A stretch of DNA of 40,400 nucleotides from Duganella guangzhouensis. Lineage in GTDB: Bacteria > Pseudomonadota > Gammaproteobacteria > Burkholderiales > Burkholderiaceae_D. Positions 31,375 to 40,275 of this stretch are shown one piece after another. The translations under genes were made by a program, and so were the position numbers. Positions within the stretch are counted from its first letter, which is position 1. The number at the start of each line of letters is the position of its first letter. The stretch spans positions 1 through 40,400 of the forward strand of contig NZ_WKJK01000033.1 of assembly GCF_009674535.1 (NCBI RefSeq), given 5' to 3'. The notes beneath the pieces were generated by a model. That model was not told the origin of the DNA, ran no database searches, and was given only the letters and a program-made list of their open reading frames with translations.

Positions 31375-32562
31375 CTAAAAATCATCCTCATCCGTTGAAC
31401 CCTCACGAATTGGAGATTGTTCGACAAATAATGCCCTCTGATATTGCTGCTCCAAATCAATCACAGCAGAGTCGCAGCTCTGAAAATCTACTGTTCCCGG
31501 AAGCTTAGCGAGTCGAGAGACGTATCTTTTAATAAAGGAGAGCTGTTTCTCGATATAATCTTTATCCTTATTACGAAACAGACCTTCCTCAGGGTTATCA
31601 CTGATTGCAGCCTTTATTGCAATAAGCAACCCATCGCAGAAATGAGACAATTTCACTAAAAATACGCCTGCCTGCTTTCGGAAGCCTGTATCACCAATTC
31701 TATTGCCAAACTGCTTTTCAAGAAGATGCGAAAGTTTGCAATATTTTACTAATAGTTTTGTATTTTCCTGCGTATACTCACATCCCAAAGGAATAAGCTT
31801 GTTCGGTGTTATTCCATAATTGCTTGTTGATGACTGAGATGAAACTTCATCAACTAAATTATTTTTTACTGGACGAACTTTTTCGGCTTTCCTTTTTTCA
31901 ATTTCTTCTGTAGTAGGCTTACTCTTTGACCGCATGTTCAAGTTCGGATTTTTTACAAATCGGTGACTTTTCTTATAGCTATCAGCGCTACCAACTTCAC
32001 ATTTTTGCTGTGCTAAATCTAGGCTAAATCCAATTTTGCAATACGTGCATATCTTGGCAGGCGGTAAATATTCAGCATCATAGGTAATTAAATTCTGCAA
32101 TGGAATCACTGTAGCATCCTCACCTTTAAGTGGGTCGCTACCATACTCATCTACCCATTCTTCCCGGGACTTCTTTTCTGATACCACCCCAAGTCGAGAA
32201 TAGAACATTTCGCCGGTATCTTTAATAAAATACCACTGAACATCATTTTCCATCTTATCCCAAATGAGAAAAGGACCATCATTATCGATCCATTTCGCCT
32301 GCACCACAGATTTCTTAGTAGAATCCTTTCGCGATAGCTGAGTTAACCCTATACTGTTGTTTCGTTCACTGGCAATATCTTGAAGATGTGTCATTTTCCT
32401 AGCAAGAGGACTGTCATGCATCACTTCTTTCAATTTTCTCTGGGCGAGCATTGCCAGCCGGTTATCGGGGAATCGTACCCCGACCTGCTTTTTTTCCAAC
32501 TCATTTGTAGCCGCCCTTGTAACCCGCTCACCAACAGGTCTGCTTCTATCTGCATGTTTCAT
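31375..32562 (-). CDS. Horizontally acquired effector-like protein with a DUF4157-type N-terminal leader
   Basis: A 395-residue protein in a block that is clearly more AT-rich than everything around it. Residues 27-62 (FPDNRLAMLAQRKLKEVMHDSP, then a second helix MTHLQDIAS) match, from memory, the leader VDNRPEAVAQRKLQExxNxSP that precedes DUF4157 and toxin domains in contractile-injection and other polymorphic effectors. A Cys cluster CTYC...C (173, 176, 189) may bind zinc. The middle (about 195-260) is Lys/Ser-rich and disordered-looking; the C-terminus is helical and ends in an acidic tail. No catalytic motif is recognised. No immunity gene is evident beside it. The leader call is moderate and the function unknown. 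Confidence 0.55.
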   Translation of the reverse strand: MKHADRSRPVGERVTRAATNELEKKQVGVRFPDNRLAMLAQRKLKEVMHDSPLARKMTHLQDIASERNNSIGLTQLSRKDSTKKSVVQAKWIDNDGPFLIWDKMENDVQWYFIKDTGEMFYSRLGVVSEKKSREEWVDEYGSDPLKGEDATVIPLQNLITYDAEYLPPAKICTYCKIGFSLDLAQQKCEVGSADSYKKSHRFVKNPNLNMRSKSKPTTEEIEKRKAEKVRPVKNNLVDEVSSQSSTSNYGITPNKLIPLGCEYTQENTKLLVKYCKLSHLLEKQFGNRIGDTGFRKQAGVFLVKLSHFCDGLLIAIKAAISDNPEEGLFRNKDKDYIEKQLSFIKRYVSRLAKLPGTVDFQSCDSAVIDLEQQYQRALFVEQSPIREGSTDEDDF

Positions 32563-32746
32563 TCACTCGCCCCTGGTTCACGCCCTAAATCGAGTCACAT
32601 TATTCCCTCCCTGAGTGTTTGTGTAGTGTCACTGACGTTACGTAAATTAGTGTTACCTAGCCTTCTGTTATGCAATCATCGCGTCGCGCTGTCCGGCGAT
32701 ACCAAATTGAGTCCAAAACGCGTTTTACAAATAGATCAGGCTCCCG

Positions 32747-33540
32747 CTACTGCCATTCTTTGAGGGCTTGGATAGGTGTCTTTGAGCCTATTGCGCACTG
32801 CGGTATGTGATGGTTGTATAACTTAAGGTAGTGGTGGAGCGTCTTCTCCAAGCCAGCCTGGCTACTGAAGCGGATTTGCTGAAGGAGCTCGATGATATGG
32901 CCATTGAAGCGCTCGACCATGCCGCCATTGTCGGTCAGGATCTCGCTGATTTTAATGGGCGAAGCCTCTTCGAGGCGGCCCAGGAAATCGATGCTGCTGA
33001 TATCGCTCATGTCCTGATAGATGTCCAGGAAGACCCAGCGCGTGGCGCGATCTATGGCCACGAATAAATAGCCACGAGAAGTCTCATCGGGCATCTGCAG
33101 CAGGTACTTGATGTCGATGTGCACAAAGCCTGGCTGGTAGTCCTTGAAGGTCTTTTGGGCCTAGATCTTCTCGCCCTCCGCAACGGGATGACGTCTGCCA
33201 GACCGGCCATCCCTTCGCGCTTGAGCAAGCGGGCCAAGCCTGAGCGTGAGACGTCTGCATTGATGTATTGCCGCGTGATGTAAAGTAGATCGTCAAACGG
33301 CAAATACAGCGTTTAGCGCAGCGATAGCACAATGACTTCCTGGTCGGCGCTCAAGGTTGTATGCAAGGTGTTGGCGCGATGGGAACGGTCTTGGACGTCG
33401 TCGCGCTTGAGCCACTTCGCCGTAGTGGCGGGCGTGATGTTGAATACCTTGACCGCTTTGCGGTCGGACAGTCCGGTATCTTTAATTTCCTAGCGTATCT
33501 TCGGGGTGGCGCGGGCTTACGGATGGATGCGCGTACTCAT
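32747..33540 (-). pseudogene. Degenerate IS481-type transposase
   Basis: Reading the minus strand from ATG 33540, a transposase is visible in pieces: AVKVFNITPATTAKWLKR (helix-turn-helix), ADVSRSGLARLLKREGMAGL, then the catalytic core HIDIKYLLQM, YLFVAIDRATRWVFLDIY, SEILTDNG and MVERFNGHIIELLQQ. Three in-frame stops lie in the first third, and a frameshift lies near 33160. The usual stretch of about 35-40 residues between the second catalytic Asp (TDNG) and the Glu (MVERFNG) is missing, an in-frame deletion. The element cannot move by itself. Clear terminal repeats are not seen. It marks the right side of the AT-rich island. Confidence 0.8.
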
Positions 33541-33678
33541 GCTCCCGATAATTCCCGGACGATTTTGCGGTGGCTTGACGATCGTGGCACCACGTCCGCG
33601 ATCAACTCGTCCAGCATAGCCTCAGCGCCAAACAAAGGCCCGCTGCGACGAGGAATATGATCGCACGGAACTAAACAC

Positions 33679-35874
33679 TTAGCCCGCCGCCTTGGCGCGG
33701 GCGGCGTGGAGTTTGCGGTAGCTGTCGAGCAGGCGGGCGTGGCGGTCCAGGCCTTCCAGCTTGGTGCTGGTCGGGGTCAGGCCGTGGAAGCGGACGCTGC
33801 CGTCGACAGAACCCAGCACCGCATCCATGCGCGGATTGCCGAACATGCGGCGGAAGTTGACTTCGTAGTCCTCCAGCTCCATCTCGTCATCCAGCACCAC
33901 TTCCAGCACCGCGTTCATCGCCTGGTAGAACAGCGTGCGATCCAGCGTGTTGTCGTTGTACTGCAGGAAGGCGCCCACCAGTTCGTGCGCGTCTTCAAAC
34001 TGCTCCAGCGCCAGGTTGATCAGCAGTTTCAGCTCCAGCACGGTCAGCTGGCCCCACTCGGTGTTCTCGTCGAATTCGATGCCGATCAGCGAGGCGATGT
34101 CGCCGTACTCGTCCAGCTCGTTGTTCTCCAGACGGTCGAGCAAGGCTTCCAGCGCGTCGTCGTCGAGGCGGTGCAGGTTCAGGATGTCTTCGCGGAACAG
34201 CAGCGATTTGTTGGTGTTGTCCCAGACCAGGTCTTCCACCGGATACACTTCCGAATAGCCCGGCACCAGAATGCGGCAGGCGACCGCACCCAGCTGGTCG
34301 TACACGGCGGTGTAGGCTTCCTTGCCCATCTCTTCCAGAATGCCGAACAGCGTTGCGGCTTCGTCGGCGTTGGAGTCGGCGCCCTGGCCCGAGAAGTCCC
34401 ATTCGACAAAGTCGTAATCGGCCTTGGCGCTGAAGAAGCGCCACGACACCACGCCGCTGGAATCGATGAAGTGCTCGACAAAGTTATACGGCTCGGTCAC
34501 GGCTTCGCTGGCGAAGGTCGGACGCGGCAGATCGTTCAAGCCTTCAAAGCTGCGGCCCTGCATCAGCTCGGTCAGGCTGCGTTCCAGCGCCACCTCCAGG
34601 CTCGGATGCGCACCAAACGAGGCGAACACGCCGCCGGTGCGCGGGTTCATCAAGGTCACGCACATCACCGGATAGACGCCGCCCAGCGACGCATCTTTCA
34701 CCAGCACCGGGAAGCCCTGCTCTTCCAGTCCTTTGATGCCGGCCACGATGCCGGGATACTTGGCCAGCACATCGGCAGGCACATCTGGCAGAGCGATTTC
34801 ACCTTCGAGGATTTCGCGTTTGACGGCGCGCTCGAAAATCTCCGACAGACATTGCACCTGCGCTTCCACCAGCGTGTTACCGGCGCTCATGCCGTTGCTG
34901 GCGTACAGGTTCTCGATCAGGTTGGACGGGAAATACACCGTCGCGCCATCCGACTGTCGCGTGAACGGCAGCGAGCAAATGCCGCGCTCCACATTGCCGG
35001 AGTTGGTGTCGATCAGATGCGAACCGCGCAGCTCGCCATCCGGGTTGTAGATCTGCAGGCTGTACTCATCCAGTATCTCTTTCGGCAACGCGCCTTTCTT
35101 GCCCGGCTTGAACCAGCGCTCGTTCGGATAGTGGACAAACTCGGCATTGGCAATCTCTTCGCCCCAGTACGAACCGGCGTAGAAGTGGTTGTTGCTGATG
35201 CGCTCGATGTACTCGCCCAGCGCCGAGGCCAGCGCGCTTTCCTTGGTCGCGCCCTTGCCGTTGGTGAAGCACATCGGCGAATGCGCGTCGCGAATGTGCA
35301 GCGACCACACGTTGGGCACGATGTTGCGCCACGACGCGATTTCAATCTTGATGCCCAGGTTGGCCAGCACCGCCGTCATGTTGGCGATGGTCTGCTCCAG
35401 CGGCAGGTCTTTGCCGGGAATGTAGGTGCTGCTGTCGGCAGCCGCGCCCACGGTCAGCAGCGCTTGCGCGTCCTCGTCCAGATTCGCCACTTCCTCAATG
35501 ATGAAGTCCGGGCCTTCCTGCACCACCTTCTTCACCGTGCAGCGGTCGATCGAACGCAGAATGCCCAGCCGGTCCTTCTCGGAGATATCTTCCGGCAGCT
35601 CAACCTGGATCTTGAAAATCTGCTTGTAGCGATTTTCCGGATCGACAATATTGTTCTGCGAGAGACGGATGTTCTCGGTCGGGATGTTGCGCGTATTGCA
35701 GTACAGCTTGACGAAGTACGCCGCGCACAAGGCCGACGAGGCCAGGAAGTAATCGAACGGACCTGGCGCCGAGCCATCGCCCTTGTAGCGGATAGGCTGG
35801 TCGGCTATGACCGTGAAGTCGTCGAACTTGGCTTCGAGACGCAGCTTATCGAGAAAGTTAACCTTAATTTCCAT
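33679..35874 (-). CDS. OsmC-YcaO fusion protein
   Basis: A 731-residue fusion. Residues 1-135 are an OsmC-like domain with the redox pair Cys50 (SSALCAAYF) and Cys112 (IDRCTVKK), as in peroxide-reducing Ohr/OsmC proteins. Residues about 150-560 are a YcaO domain, with ATP-binding elements ALGEYIERISNNHFYAG, EAQVQCLSEIFERAVKRE and LERSLTELMQGR. The C-terminal about 150 residues are acidic and helical, as in E. coli YcaO, which aids RimO-dependent ribosomal protein S12 modification. The fusion is known in proteobacteria. No precursor peptide gene adjoins it, so a housekeeping role is more likely than a natural-product role. Confidence 0.92.
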   Translation of the reverse strand: MEIKVNFLDKLRLEAKFDDFTVIADQPIRYKGDGSAPGPFDYFLASSALCAAYFVKLYCNTRNIPTENIRLSQNNIVDPENRYKQIFKIQVELPEDISEKDRLGILRSIDRCTVKKVVQEGPDFIIEEVANLDEDAQALLTVGAAADSSTYIPGKDLPLEQTIANMTAVLANLGIKIEIASWRNIVPNVWSLHIRDAHSPMCFTNGKGATKESALASALGEYIERISNNHFYAGSYWGEEIANAEFVHYPNERWFKPGKKGALPKEILDEYSLQIYNPDGELRGSHLIDTNSGNVERGICSLPFTRQSDGATVYFPSNLIENLYASNGMSAGNTLVEAQVQCLSEIFERAVKREILEGEIALPDVPADVLAKYPGIVAGIKGLEEQGFPVLVKDASLGGVYPVMCVTLMNPRTGGVFASFGAHPSLEVALERSLTELMQGRSFEGLNDLPRPTFASEAVTEPYNFVEHFIDSSGVVSWRFFSAKADYDFVEWDFSGQGADSNADEAATLFGILEEMGKEAYTAVYDQLGAVACRILVPGYSEVYPVEDLVWDNTNKSLLFREDILNLHRLDDDALEALLDRLENNELDEYGDIASLIGIEFDENTEWGQLTVLELKLLINLALEQFEDAHELVGAFLQYNDNTLDRTLFYQAMNAVLEVVLDDEMELEDYEVNFRRMFGNPRMDAVLGSVDGSVRFHGLTPTSTKLEGLDRHARLLDSYRKLHAARAKAAG

Positions 35875-35930
35875 GGGAGTGACCGGCTTTACAAGTGCTT
35901 AAAAATCAAAGGGTTAGAAGTTTAACACAC

Positions 35931-37793
35931 TCACCTCGCCACCGGCAGGCGCAACACCAGCCGGGTGCCGCCATGGTCGCCCGGCTCCACCGTCACCTCG
36001 GCGCCGATCGACGCCGCCCGCCGCCGCTGGTTACGCAAGCCCTTGCCCTCATTCTCCACACCGGCCGCCACCGAAAATCCCTTGCCGTTGTCGTCGATGA
36101 TGACCACCACGGTCTCCCCTTCGACAGCGGTGGCAACGCGGATCTCGCTCGCCGCCGCATGCTTGACGATGTTGGTGAACGCCTCCTGCAAAATACGCAG
36201 GATGTGCAGCGAATTGCGCGGATCGATCCACTCCATCATCGGCACATCCGCCACCTCCCAGCGCAAACGGATGCCGGCACTTTCCAGTCTCGGCCCCAGC
36301 CGGTAACGCAGATTGGCCAGCAACAGCAGCAGGTCGGCCTCAATCGGCTCCATCGAATCGATGGTCAGCTTCAGATCGTCGATGCAGTGCTTGAGCACAT
36401 CGGCCACCATGCCCGCATCGGCATTACCACGCTCCACCGCCAGCAAGGCCGTCACCAGCGATGAGCCCATGCCATCGTGCATATCCTGCGTCAGCCGCAT
36501 GCGCTCCTCGTGCAGCTGCTGCATCAGCGCGATTTCGCGCAGGCGGCGATGCGTTATTTCCAGCTCATCCTCGCGCTGCTTCAGGCGGCGCTGCAGACTG
36601 GCGTTGGCGTCCACAAAGCGCTGGTAAATAATGTACATGAAAATCAGGAAGGCGCCGATATTGTTGAACGGCCCCAGATAAATGCTTTCGATGTCGACGT
36701 AATTGTTCTGCAGCAGCCAGTCGTACAGCGCCAGCAGCATGCCGGTGATGCCCCAGCCGCTCAGCATCAAGCCCTCGCGCGAGCCGGCCTTCCAGCACAG
36801 CACGACGCCGACGCCGGTCACCGTCACGCCCACGAACATCAGCGCCAGATACGCCAGTGGCGCCAGCGAATACGCATCGATCAGGAACGACAGCCACGGC
36901 AAGGTCAGGATGCCGATCAGCACTGTGTACGCCACCACCGTGTAGTTAAGCCAGCGCAGCGGGCGCCGGTGCAGATAATTCAGGAAGAACTGCGTCGCCA
37001 GCACCAGCGCGAAGGTGGCGTTGATGGTGATCCAGCTGAACCACTCGTCGCTGATCGGCAGCCGGGTTTCGCCGACGTGATAGTGCAAGGTGCGCAAGAA
37101 CGACGCCACCGAAATCGCAAAGAACAGCAGATAGATCGACTCGCTGCGCAACCGCAGCCAGACGAAGAAGGAAAACAATCCCACCGCCAGGAAGGCCGAG
37201 CTACTGGCATACGGCAATTGCACCTGCACCAGATTACGGATGCGGTAGCGCCAGTTCAGGCTGTCGTCGGTGCCGACCCACAGCGTCGAGATGCCACCGC
37301 CGGAGCCGGCCGGGCGTTCGATGCGCAACAGGATGGTGCGCGGCGGCGTCGCGCCGGCGGTGGCGTCCAGCGCGATCCACAGCGGGATATTCCAGCCATT
37401 CCAGTTGATGCTCTGGTGCGACTGGTACAGCAGGCGGCGGTCGCCATACACGGCGATCTGGCCGTCGGTCTTCCAGCGTGGGATATAGAGATAGCGTGGT
37501 TCGCCAACCGCCGGCAAGACCGGCACCTGCATCCGGTACCAGGTCACCACCGTTGGCGGATTGGCCAGTTGCTCCGGATCGGTCAGCGGCGTCAGCTGGC
37601 GGATCAGCGCATGCGGCAATGTCACCGCTTGCCACTGGCCCTGCAGCTTGGTGTCGTCCGCCTCATACGGCGGCGGCGAATAGCGGTGGCCGGGGATGGT
37701 CAACAGCTCGGCCTTGGTGATGTGCACCGGCTGCTCCGCTTGCGCCGGCGCCAGCCAGCAGATGAAGCAGAGCAGCAGCAACCAGCGCATCAC
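35931..37793 (-). CDS. Membrane sensor histidine kinase, 7TM type with NarL-family core
   Basis: A 620-residue kinase. The signal sequence (1-19) is followed by a periplasmic jelly-roll-like domain (about 20-195; includes RYLYIPRWKTDGQIAVYGDRRLLYQ), then about seven membrane helices (about 200-410), as in 7TMR-DISM sensors. A short coiled coil leads to the HisKA_3 motif RMRLTQDMHDGMGSSL with His439. The ATPase region has QEAFTNIVKHA (from about 536), DDNGKGF and GKGLRNQRRRA. The start overlaps the stop of the LuxR-type regulator by 4 bases, so the two form an operon and a cognate pair. The ligand of the outer domain is unknown; sugars are typical for related domains. Confidence 0.92.
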   Translation of the reverse strand: MMRWLLLLCFICWLAPAQAEQPVHITKAELLTIPGHRYSPPPYEADDTKLQGQWQAVTLPHALIRQLTPLTDPEQLANPPTVVTWYRMQVPVLPAVGEPRYLYIPRWKTDGQIAVYGDRRLLYQSHQSINWNGWNIPLWIALDATAGATPPRTILLRIERPAGSGGGISTLWVGTDDSLNWRYRIRNLVQVQLPYASSSAFLAVGLFSFFVWLRLRSESIYLLFFAISVASFLRTLHYHVGETRLPISDEWFSWITINATFALVLATQFFLNYLHRRPLRWLNYTVVAYTVLIGILTLPWLSFLIDAYSLAPLAYLALMFVGVTVTGVGVVLCWKAGSREGLMLSGWGITGMLLALYDWLLQNNYVDIESIYLGPFNNIGAFLIFMYIIYQRFVDANASLQRRLKQREDELEITHRRLREIALMQQLHEERMRLTQDMHDGMGSSLVTALLAVERGNADAGMVADVLKHCIDDLKLTIDSMEPIEADLLLLLANLRYRLGPRLESAGIRLRWEVADVPMMEWIDPRNSLHILRILQEAFTNIVKHAAASEIRVATAVEGETVVVIIDDNGKGFSVAAGVENEGKGLRNQRRRAASIGAEVTVEPGDHGGTRLVLRLPVAR

Positions 37794-38488
37794 CTCACCC
37801 CACCGAGCAAGCCCTGGCTCCTGGCCTCGTAGATCGCCTCGGCCTTGGAATTGACCTGCAGCTTTTTATAGATACGGCGCACGAAGCTGTGCACCGTGTG
37901 GCGCGACACCTGAATCAGCTCCGCGATTTCCTCCGACGTGAAGCCCTTGGTGATCAGCTCCAGCACCTCCAGCTCGCGCGCCGACAGCAACGGCCGCGCC
38001 GTCTCCTGCCGCATCGGCTCCAGTGCTGGTGCCGGCGCCGGTTGCTGCTCGCGGAAACGCATCAACACCTGACGCGCGATCATCGGACTGATCGGGCTGC
38101 CGCCCTGATGCAGGCTGCGGATCTCGCCCACCATGCTGTGGGCCGGACTGTCCTTCAGCAGATAACCGGTGGCGCCGGCTTCCAGCGACTGCATCACATG
38201 CAGCTCATCGCCAAACACCGTGCACACCATGATGCCGCACTCCGGCCACTTGCGATGCGCGGCGCGGATGACATCGATGCCCGAGCCGTCGGGCAAGCCC
38301 AGATCGACCAGCAGCACATCCATGGTCAGCGTATTCAGCGCGCGCATGCCCTGCTCGCGCGTGCTGGCGACCGTCAGCAACTCCATGTCCGGCGCGGCCG
38401 CGATCATCTGCTTCAGCGTTTGCTGAAAATCGACATCATCCTCGACGAGGACAACACGAATGAGCGGATTGGCGGTGGATGTCTGCAT
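37790..38488 (-). CDS. NarL/LuxR-family response regulator
   Basis: A 232-residue regulator. The receiver has VVLVEDDVD, phosphoacceptor D62 in LLVDLGLPDGSG, and GYLLKDSPA for the conserved Lys. The C-terminal LuxR-type helix-turn-helix reads LSARELEVLELITKGFTSEEIAELI, then VSRHTVHSFVRRIYKKLQV. I choose the ATG at 38488 (MQTSTANPLIRVVLVEDD); an ATG at 38554 would add 22 unlikely residues. It is followed with a 4-base overlap by its sensor kinase. Targets are unknown. Confidence 0.92.
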   Translation of the reverse strand: MQTSTANPLIRVVLVEDDVDFQQTLKQMIAAAPDMELLTVASTREQGMRALNTLTMDVLLVDLGLPDGSGIDVIRAAHRKWPECGIMVCTVFGDELHVMQSLEAGATGYLLKDSPAHSMVGEIRSLHQGGSPISPMIARQVLMRFREQQPAPAPALEPMRQETARPLLSARELEVLELITKGFTSEEIAELIQVSRHTVHSFVRRIYKKLQVNSKAEAIYEARSQGLLGGVR

Positions 38489-38590
38489 TAGGAAAGATGG
38501 ACGGTATGGCAAGACTCGGTAATTTGTCAGTGTACCATGACTATTTCCTTGCAAACATCAATCCACTTCCCCCGCACACTTGCGCCAGAA

Positions 38591-39676
38591 TCAGCCGAAA
38601 GTGAACGCAAACGCTTCCGCACCCTTGTCGAGGAAACGCACCTCAAAGCGTCGCTGCATCACCTTGCCGCTCTGGCGCGCCAGCTGATACAGGCGGGTGG
38701 CATCGATCACGCCATTGCCATCGGCATCGGTATCCGCACCGTGATCGGCACCTGGCGCCTGACCGTCGATCGTGACCTTGATGCGGATCTTGCCACCAGC
38801 CTTGCCCGGCCCCGCCACCAGATGCAAATCGCGCGCGCTGAACTGGTAGGCCAGACCGGCGCCGGGCGCATCCACCACGCCACTTTCCGCCCCCACCGTC
38901 CACTGACCCGACAGGCCCCACTGATTCAGCGCCAGCTTGTCCACCGCATAGTTTTGTGAGCGATCCTCACGTACCCTGCTGGTCGAATGGAAATTGCTAG
39001 CCTGGCTGTAGCCGACATAGGTTTCGCCCGATTGCAGACTGGCCAGATCCGGCGCCTTCTGCTCATCGTTCGCGGTTGGATTGACCAGCGAGCTATCCAC
39101 CGCAGCGCCACGCGCCTCCGCCAGCAGCGACTGAATCGCCCGCTCCGTCATCGCATAATCGCCCTCGCCAAACTGGTGATAGCGCACCTTGCCATTGGCA
39201 TCGGTCAGGTAAATCGCAGGCCAATAGCGATTGCCCCAGTTCGACCAGATCCGCTGATTACTGTCGACCGCAACCGGATAGTCAATGTGAAATCGGCCCA
39301 CTGCGGCATTGATGTTGACCAGATCCTCCTCAAACTTGAACTCCGGCGTATGCACACCCACCACCACCAATCCCTGATCGCGATACTTCGCCGCCCAGGC
39401 CCGGATATACGGCACCGTGCGGATGCAGTTGATGCACGAGTAGGTCCAGAAATCGACCAGCACCACCTTGCCGCGCAACTGCTGCGGCGACAGCGGCGCC
39501 GAGTTGAGCCAGGTAGTCGCACCGTCAAAACCGGGAGCCTTGCCTTCCACCGGCAGACTACTGCGGAACTGCGCAGCATCCGCAGCCATGGCGCCGGGAC
39601 CGGCCGTAGTAAGTACGGCGGCCAGTACCGCGCCGGCGAGCATCGTAAAGCTGCGTTGTTTGCTGAAGGTATACAT
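38591..39676 (-). CDS. Periplasmic thioredoxin-like protein (DipZ C-terminal type)
   Basis: A 361-residue exported protein (signal ending AMAADA). Residues about 45-190 form a TlpA-like thioredoxin domain with Cys81-I-N-Cys84 in FWTYSCINCIRTVPY. Residues about 215-361 match the beta-sandwich that follows thioredoxin in DipZ (VGYSQASNFHS, YAVDKLALNQWGLSGQW, YQFSARDLHLV). The CcdA-like membrane domain of full DipZ is absent. An acidic loop DTDADGNGVID at 315-325 is inserted in the sandwich and looks like a calcium-binding loop. It probably acts in periplasmic disulfide reduction. Confidence 0.88.
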   Translation of the reverse strand: MYTFSKQRSFTMLAGAVLAAVLTTAGPGAMAADAAQFRSSLPVEGKAPGFDGATTWLNSAPLSPQQLRGKVVLVDFWTYSCINCIRTVPYIRAWAAKYRDQGLVVVGVHTPEFKFEEDLVNINAAVGRFHIDYPVAVDSNQRIWSNWGNRYWPAIYLTDANGKVRYHQFGEGDYAMTERAIQSLLAEARGAAVDSSLVNPTANDEQKAPDLASLQSGETYVGYSQASNFHSTSRVREDRSQNYAVDKLALNQWGLSGQWTVGAESGVVDAPGAGLAYQFSARDLHLVAGPGKAGGKIRIKVTIDGQAPGADHGADTDADGNGVIDATRLYQLARQSGKVMQRRFEVRFLDKGAEAFAFTFG

Positions 39677-39738
39677 GGTTAAGCTCCCGTTTTATACAAT
39701 ACGATTAAAGCGTATGCGATTTATAAATACTGTTTAAA

Positions 39739-40038
39739 TCAAAGCGCGGCGACGTCATCCGACACTTCCGCATGGGTTTTGCGGTAAGCGGCCAGTTCAG
39801 CTTTGACTTCCGCGCGGGTCTTGGCGGGGGCTGCATCGACCTTGAATTCAGAGTACTGTTCGCCGTCGCGAATCTCGCCGCGCTGCTGGGCCAGGTGCAG
39901 TTCTTCCTGGACTTGAGCGCGGGTCTTGGTCGAGACGAAACCGGTGTAACCCGAGTATTCCGCACTCTCCTGCGCCGACACGGCGGACGAAGCAAACACG
40001 GCAGCGGCGATGGACAGGGCGATGGTGAGGTTTTTCAT
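39739..40038 (-). CDS. DUF4148-family exported small protein
   Basis: A 99-residue protein with a signal peptide ending SAVSA (about residue 22). The mature part has two copies of the family repeat: KTRAQVQEELHLAQQRGEI and KTRAEVKAELAAYRKTH. This is the hallmark of the DUF4148 family of Burkholderiales, often present in many copies per genome. Function is unknown. The gap between it and the window's IS21 end (40039-40275) has no gene. Confidence 0.9.
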   Translation of the reverse strand: MKNLTIALSIAAAVFASSAVSAQESAEYSGYTGFVSTKTRAQVQEELHLAQQRGEIRDGEQYSEFKVDAAPAKTRAEVKAELAAYRKTHAEVSDDVAAL

Positions 40039-40254
40039 GATGTGTTCCTTTCGATGGTTGGCTGGGCGTTGTTGCCCGATGAACGAATATTACAGCGCAT
40101 CCGATTCAATCGCAAGAGATTTTTACATATTGTTTCGAGGTACTTGCGCAGACCTGGCCAATGTCATCCAATGTCTAAGGAAGATTCAGACCCGCACTCC
40201 CTCGCAGTCCTTCAAGTTAGCGAACATCAGTGCTTTCGACATTTAGATGGACTT

Positions 40255-40270
40255 GGGACAATTTTGTCCC
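40255..40270. repeat. Perfect 16-base palindrome next to the IS21 end
   Basis: GGGACAATTTTGTCCC is a perfect palindrome ending 5 bases before the inferred IS21 left end. It may be part of an older insertion-sequence end or of the target site. Its role is unknown. Confidence 0.4.
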
Positions 40271-40275
40271 CTCGC

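Noticed and set aside
33541..33678. A short protein-like stretch on the minus strand between the dead transposase and the YcaO gene (GPLFGAEAMLDELIADVV)
   Set aside because: No start codon, no ribosome site and no recognisable family. It may be insertion-sequence debris, but this is too weak to annotate.
33679..35874. A ribosomal natural-product cluster around the YcaO domain
   Set aside because: No precursor peptide, dehydrogenase or exporter gene is adjacent, and the architecture matches the E. coli YcaO type fused to OsmC.
33706..35925. A 739-codon open frame antisense to the OsmC-YcaO gene
   Set aside because: Low-complexity antisense product; the opposite strand encodes a full-length known fusion.
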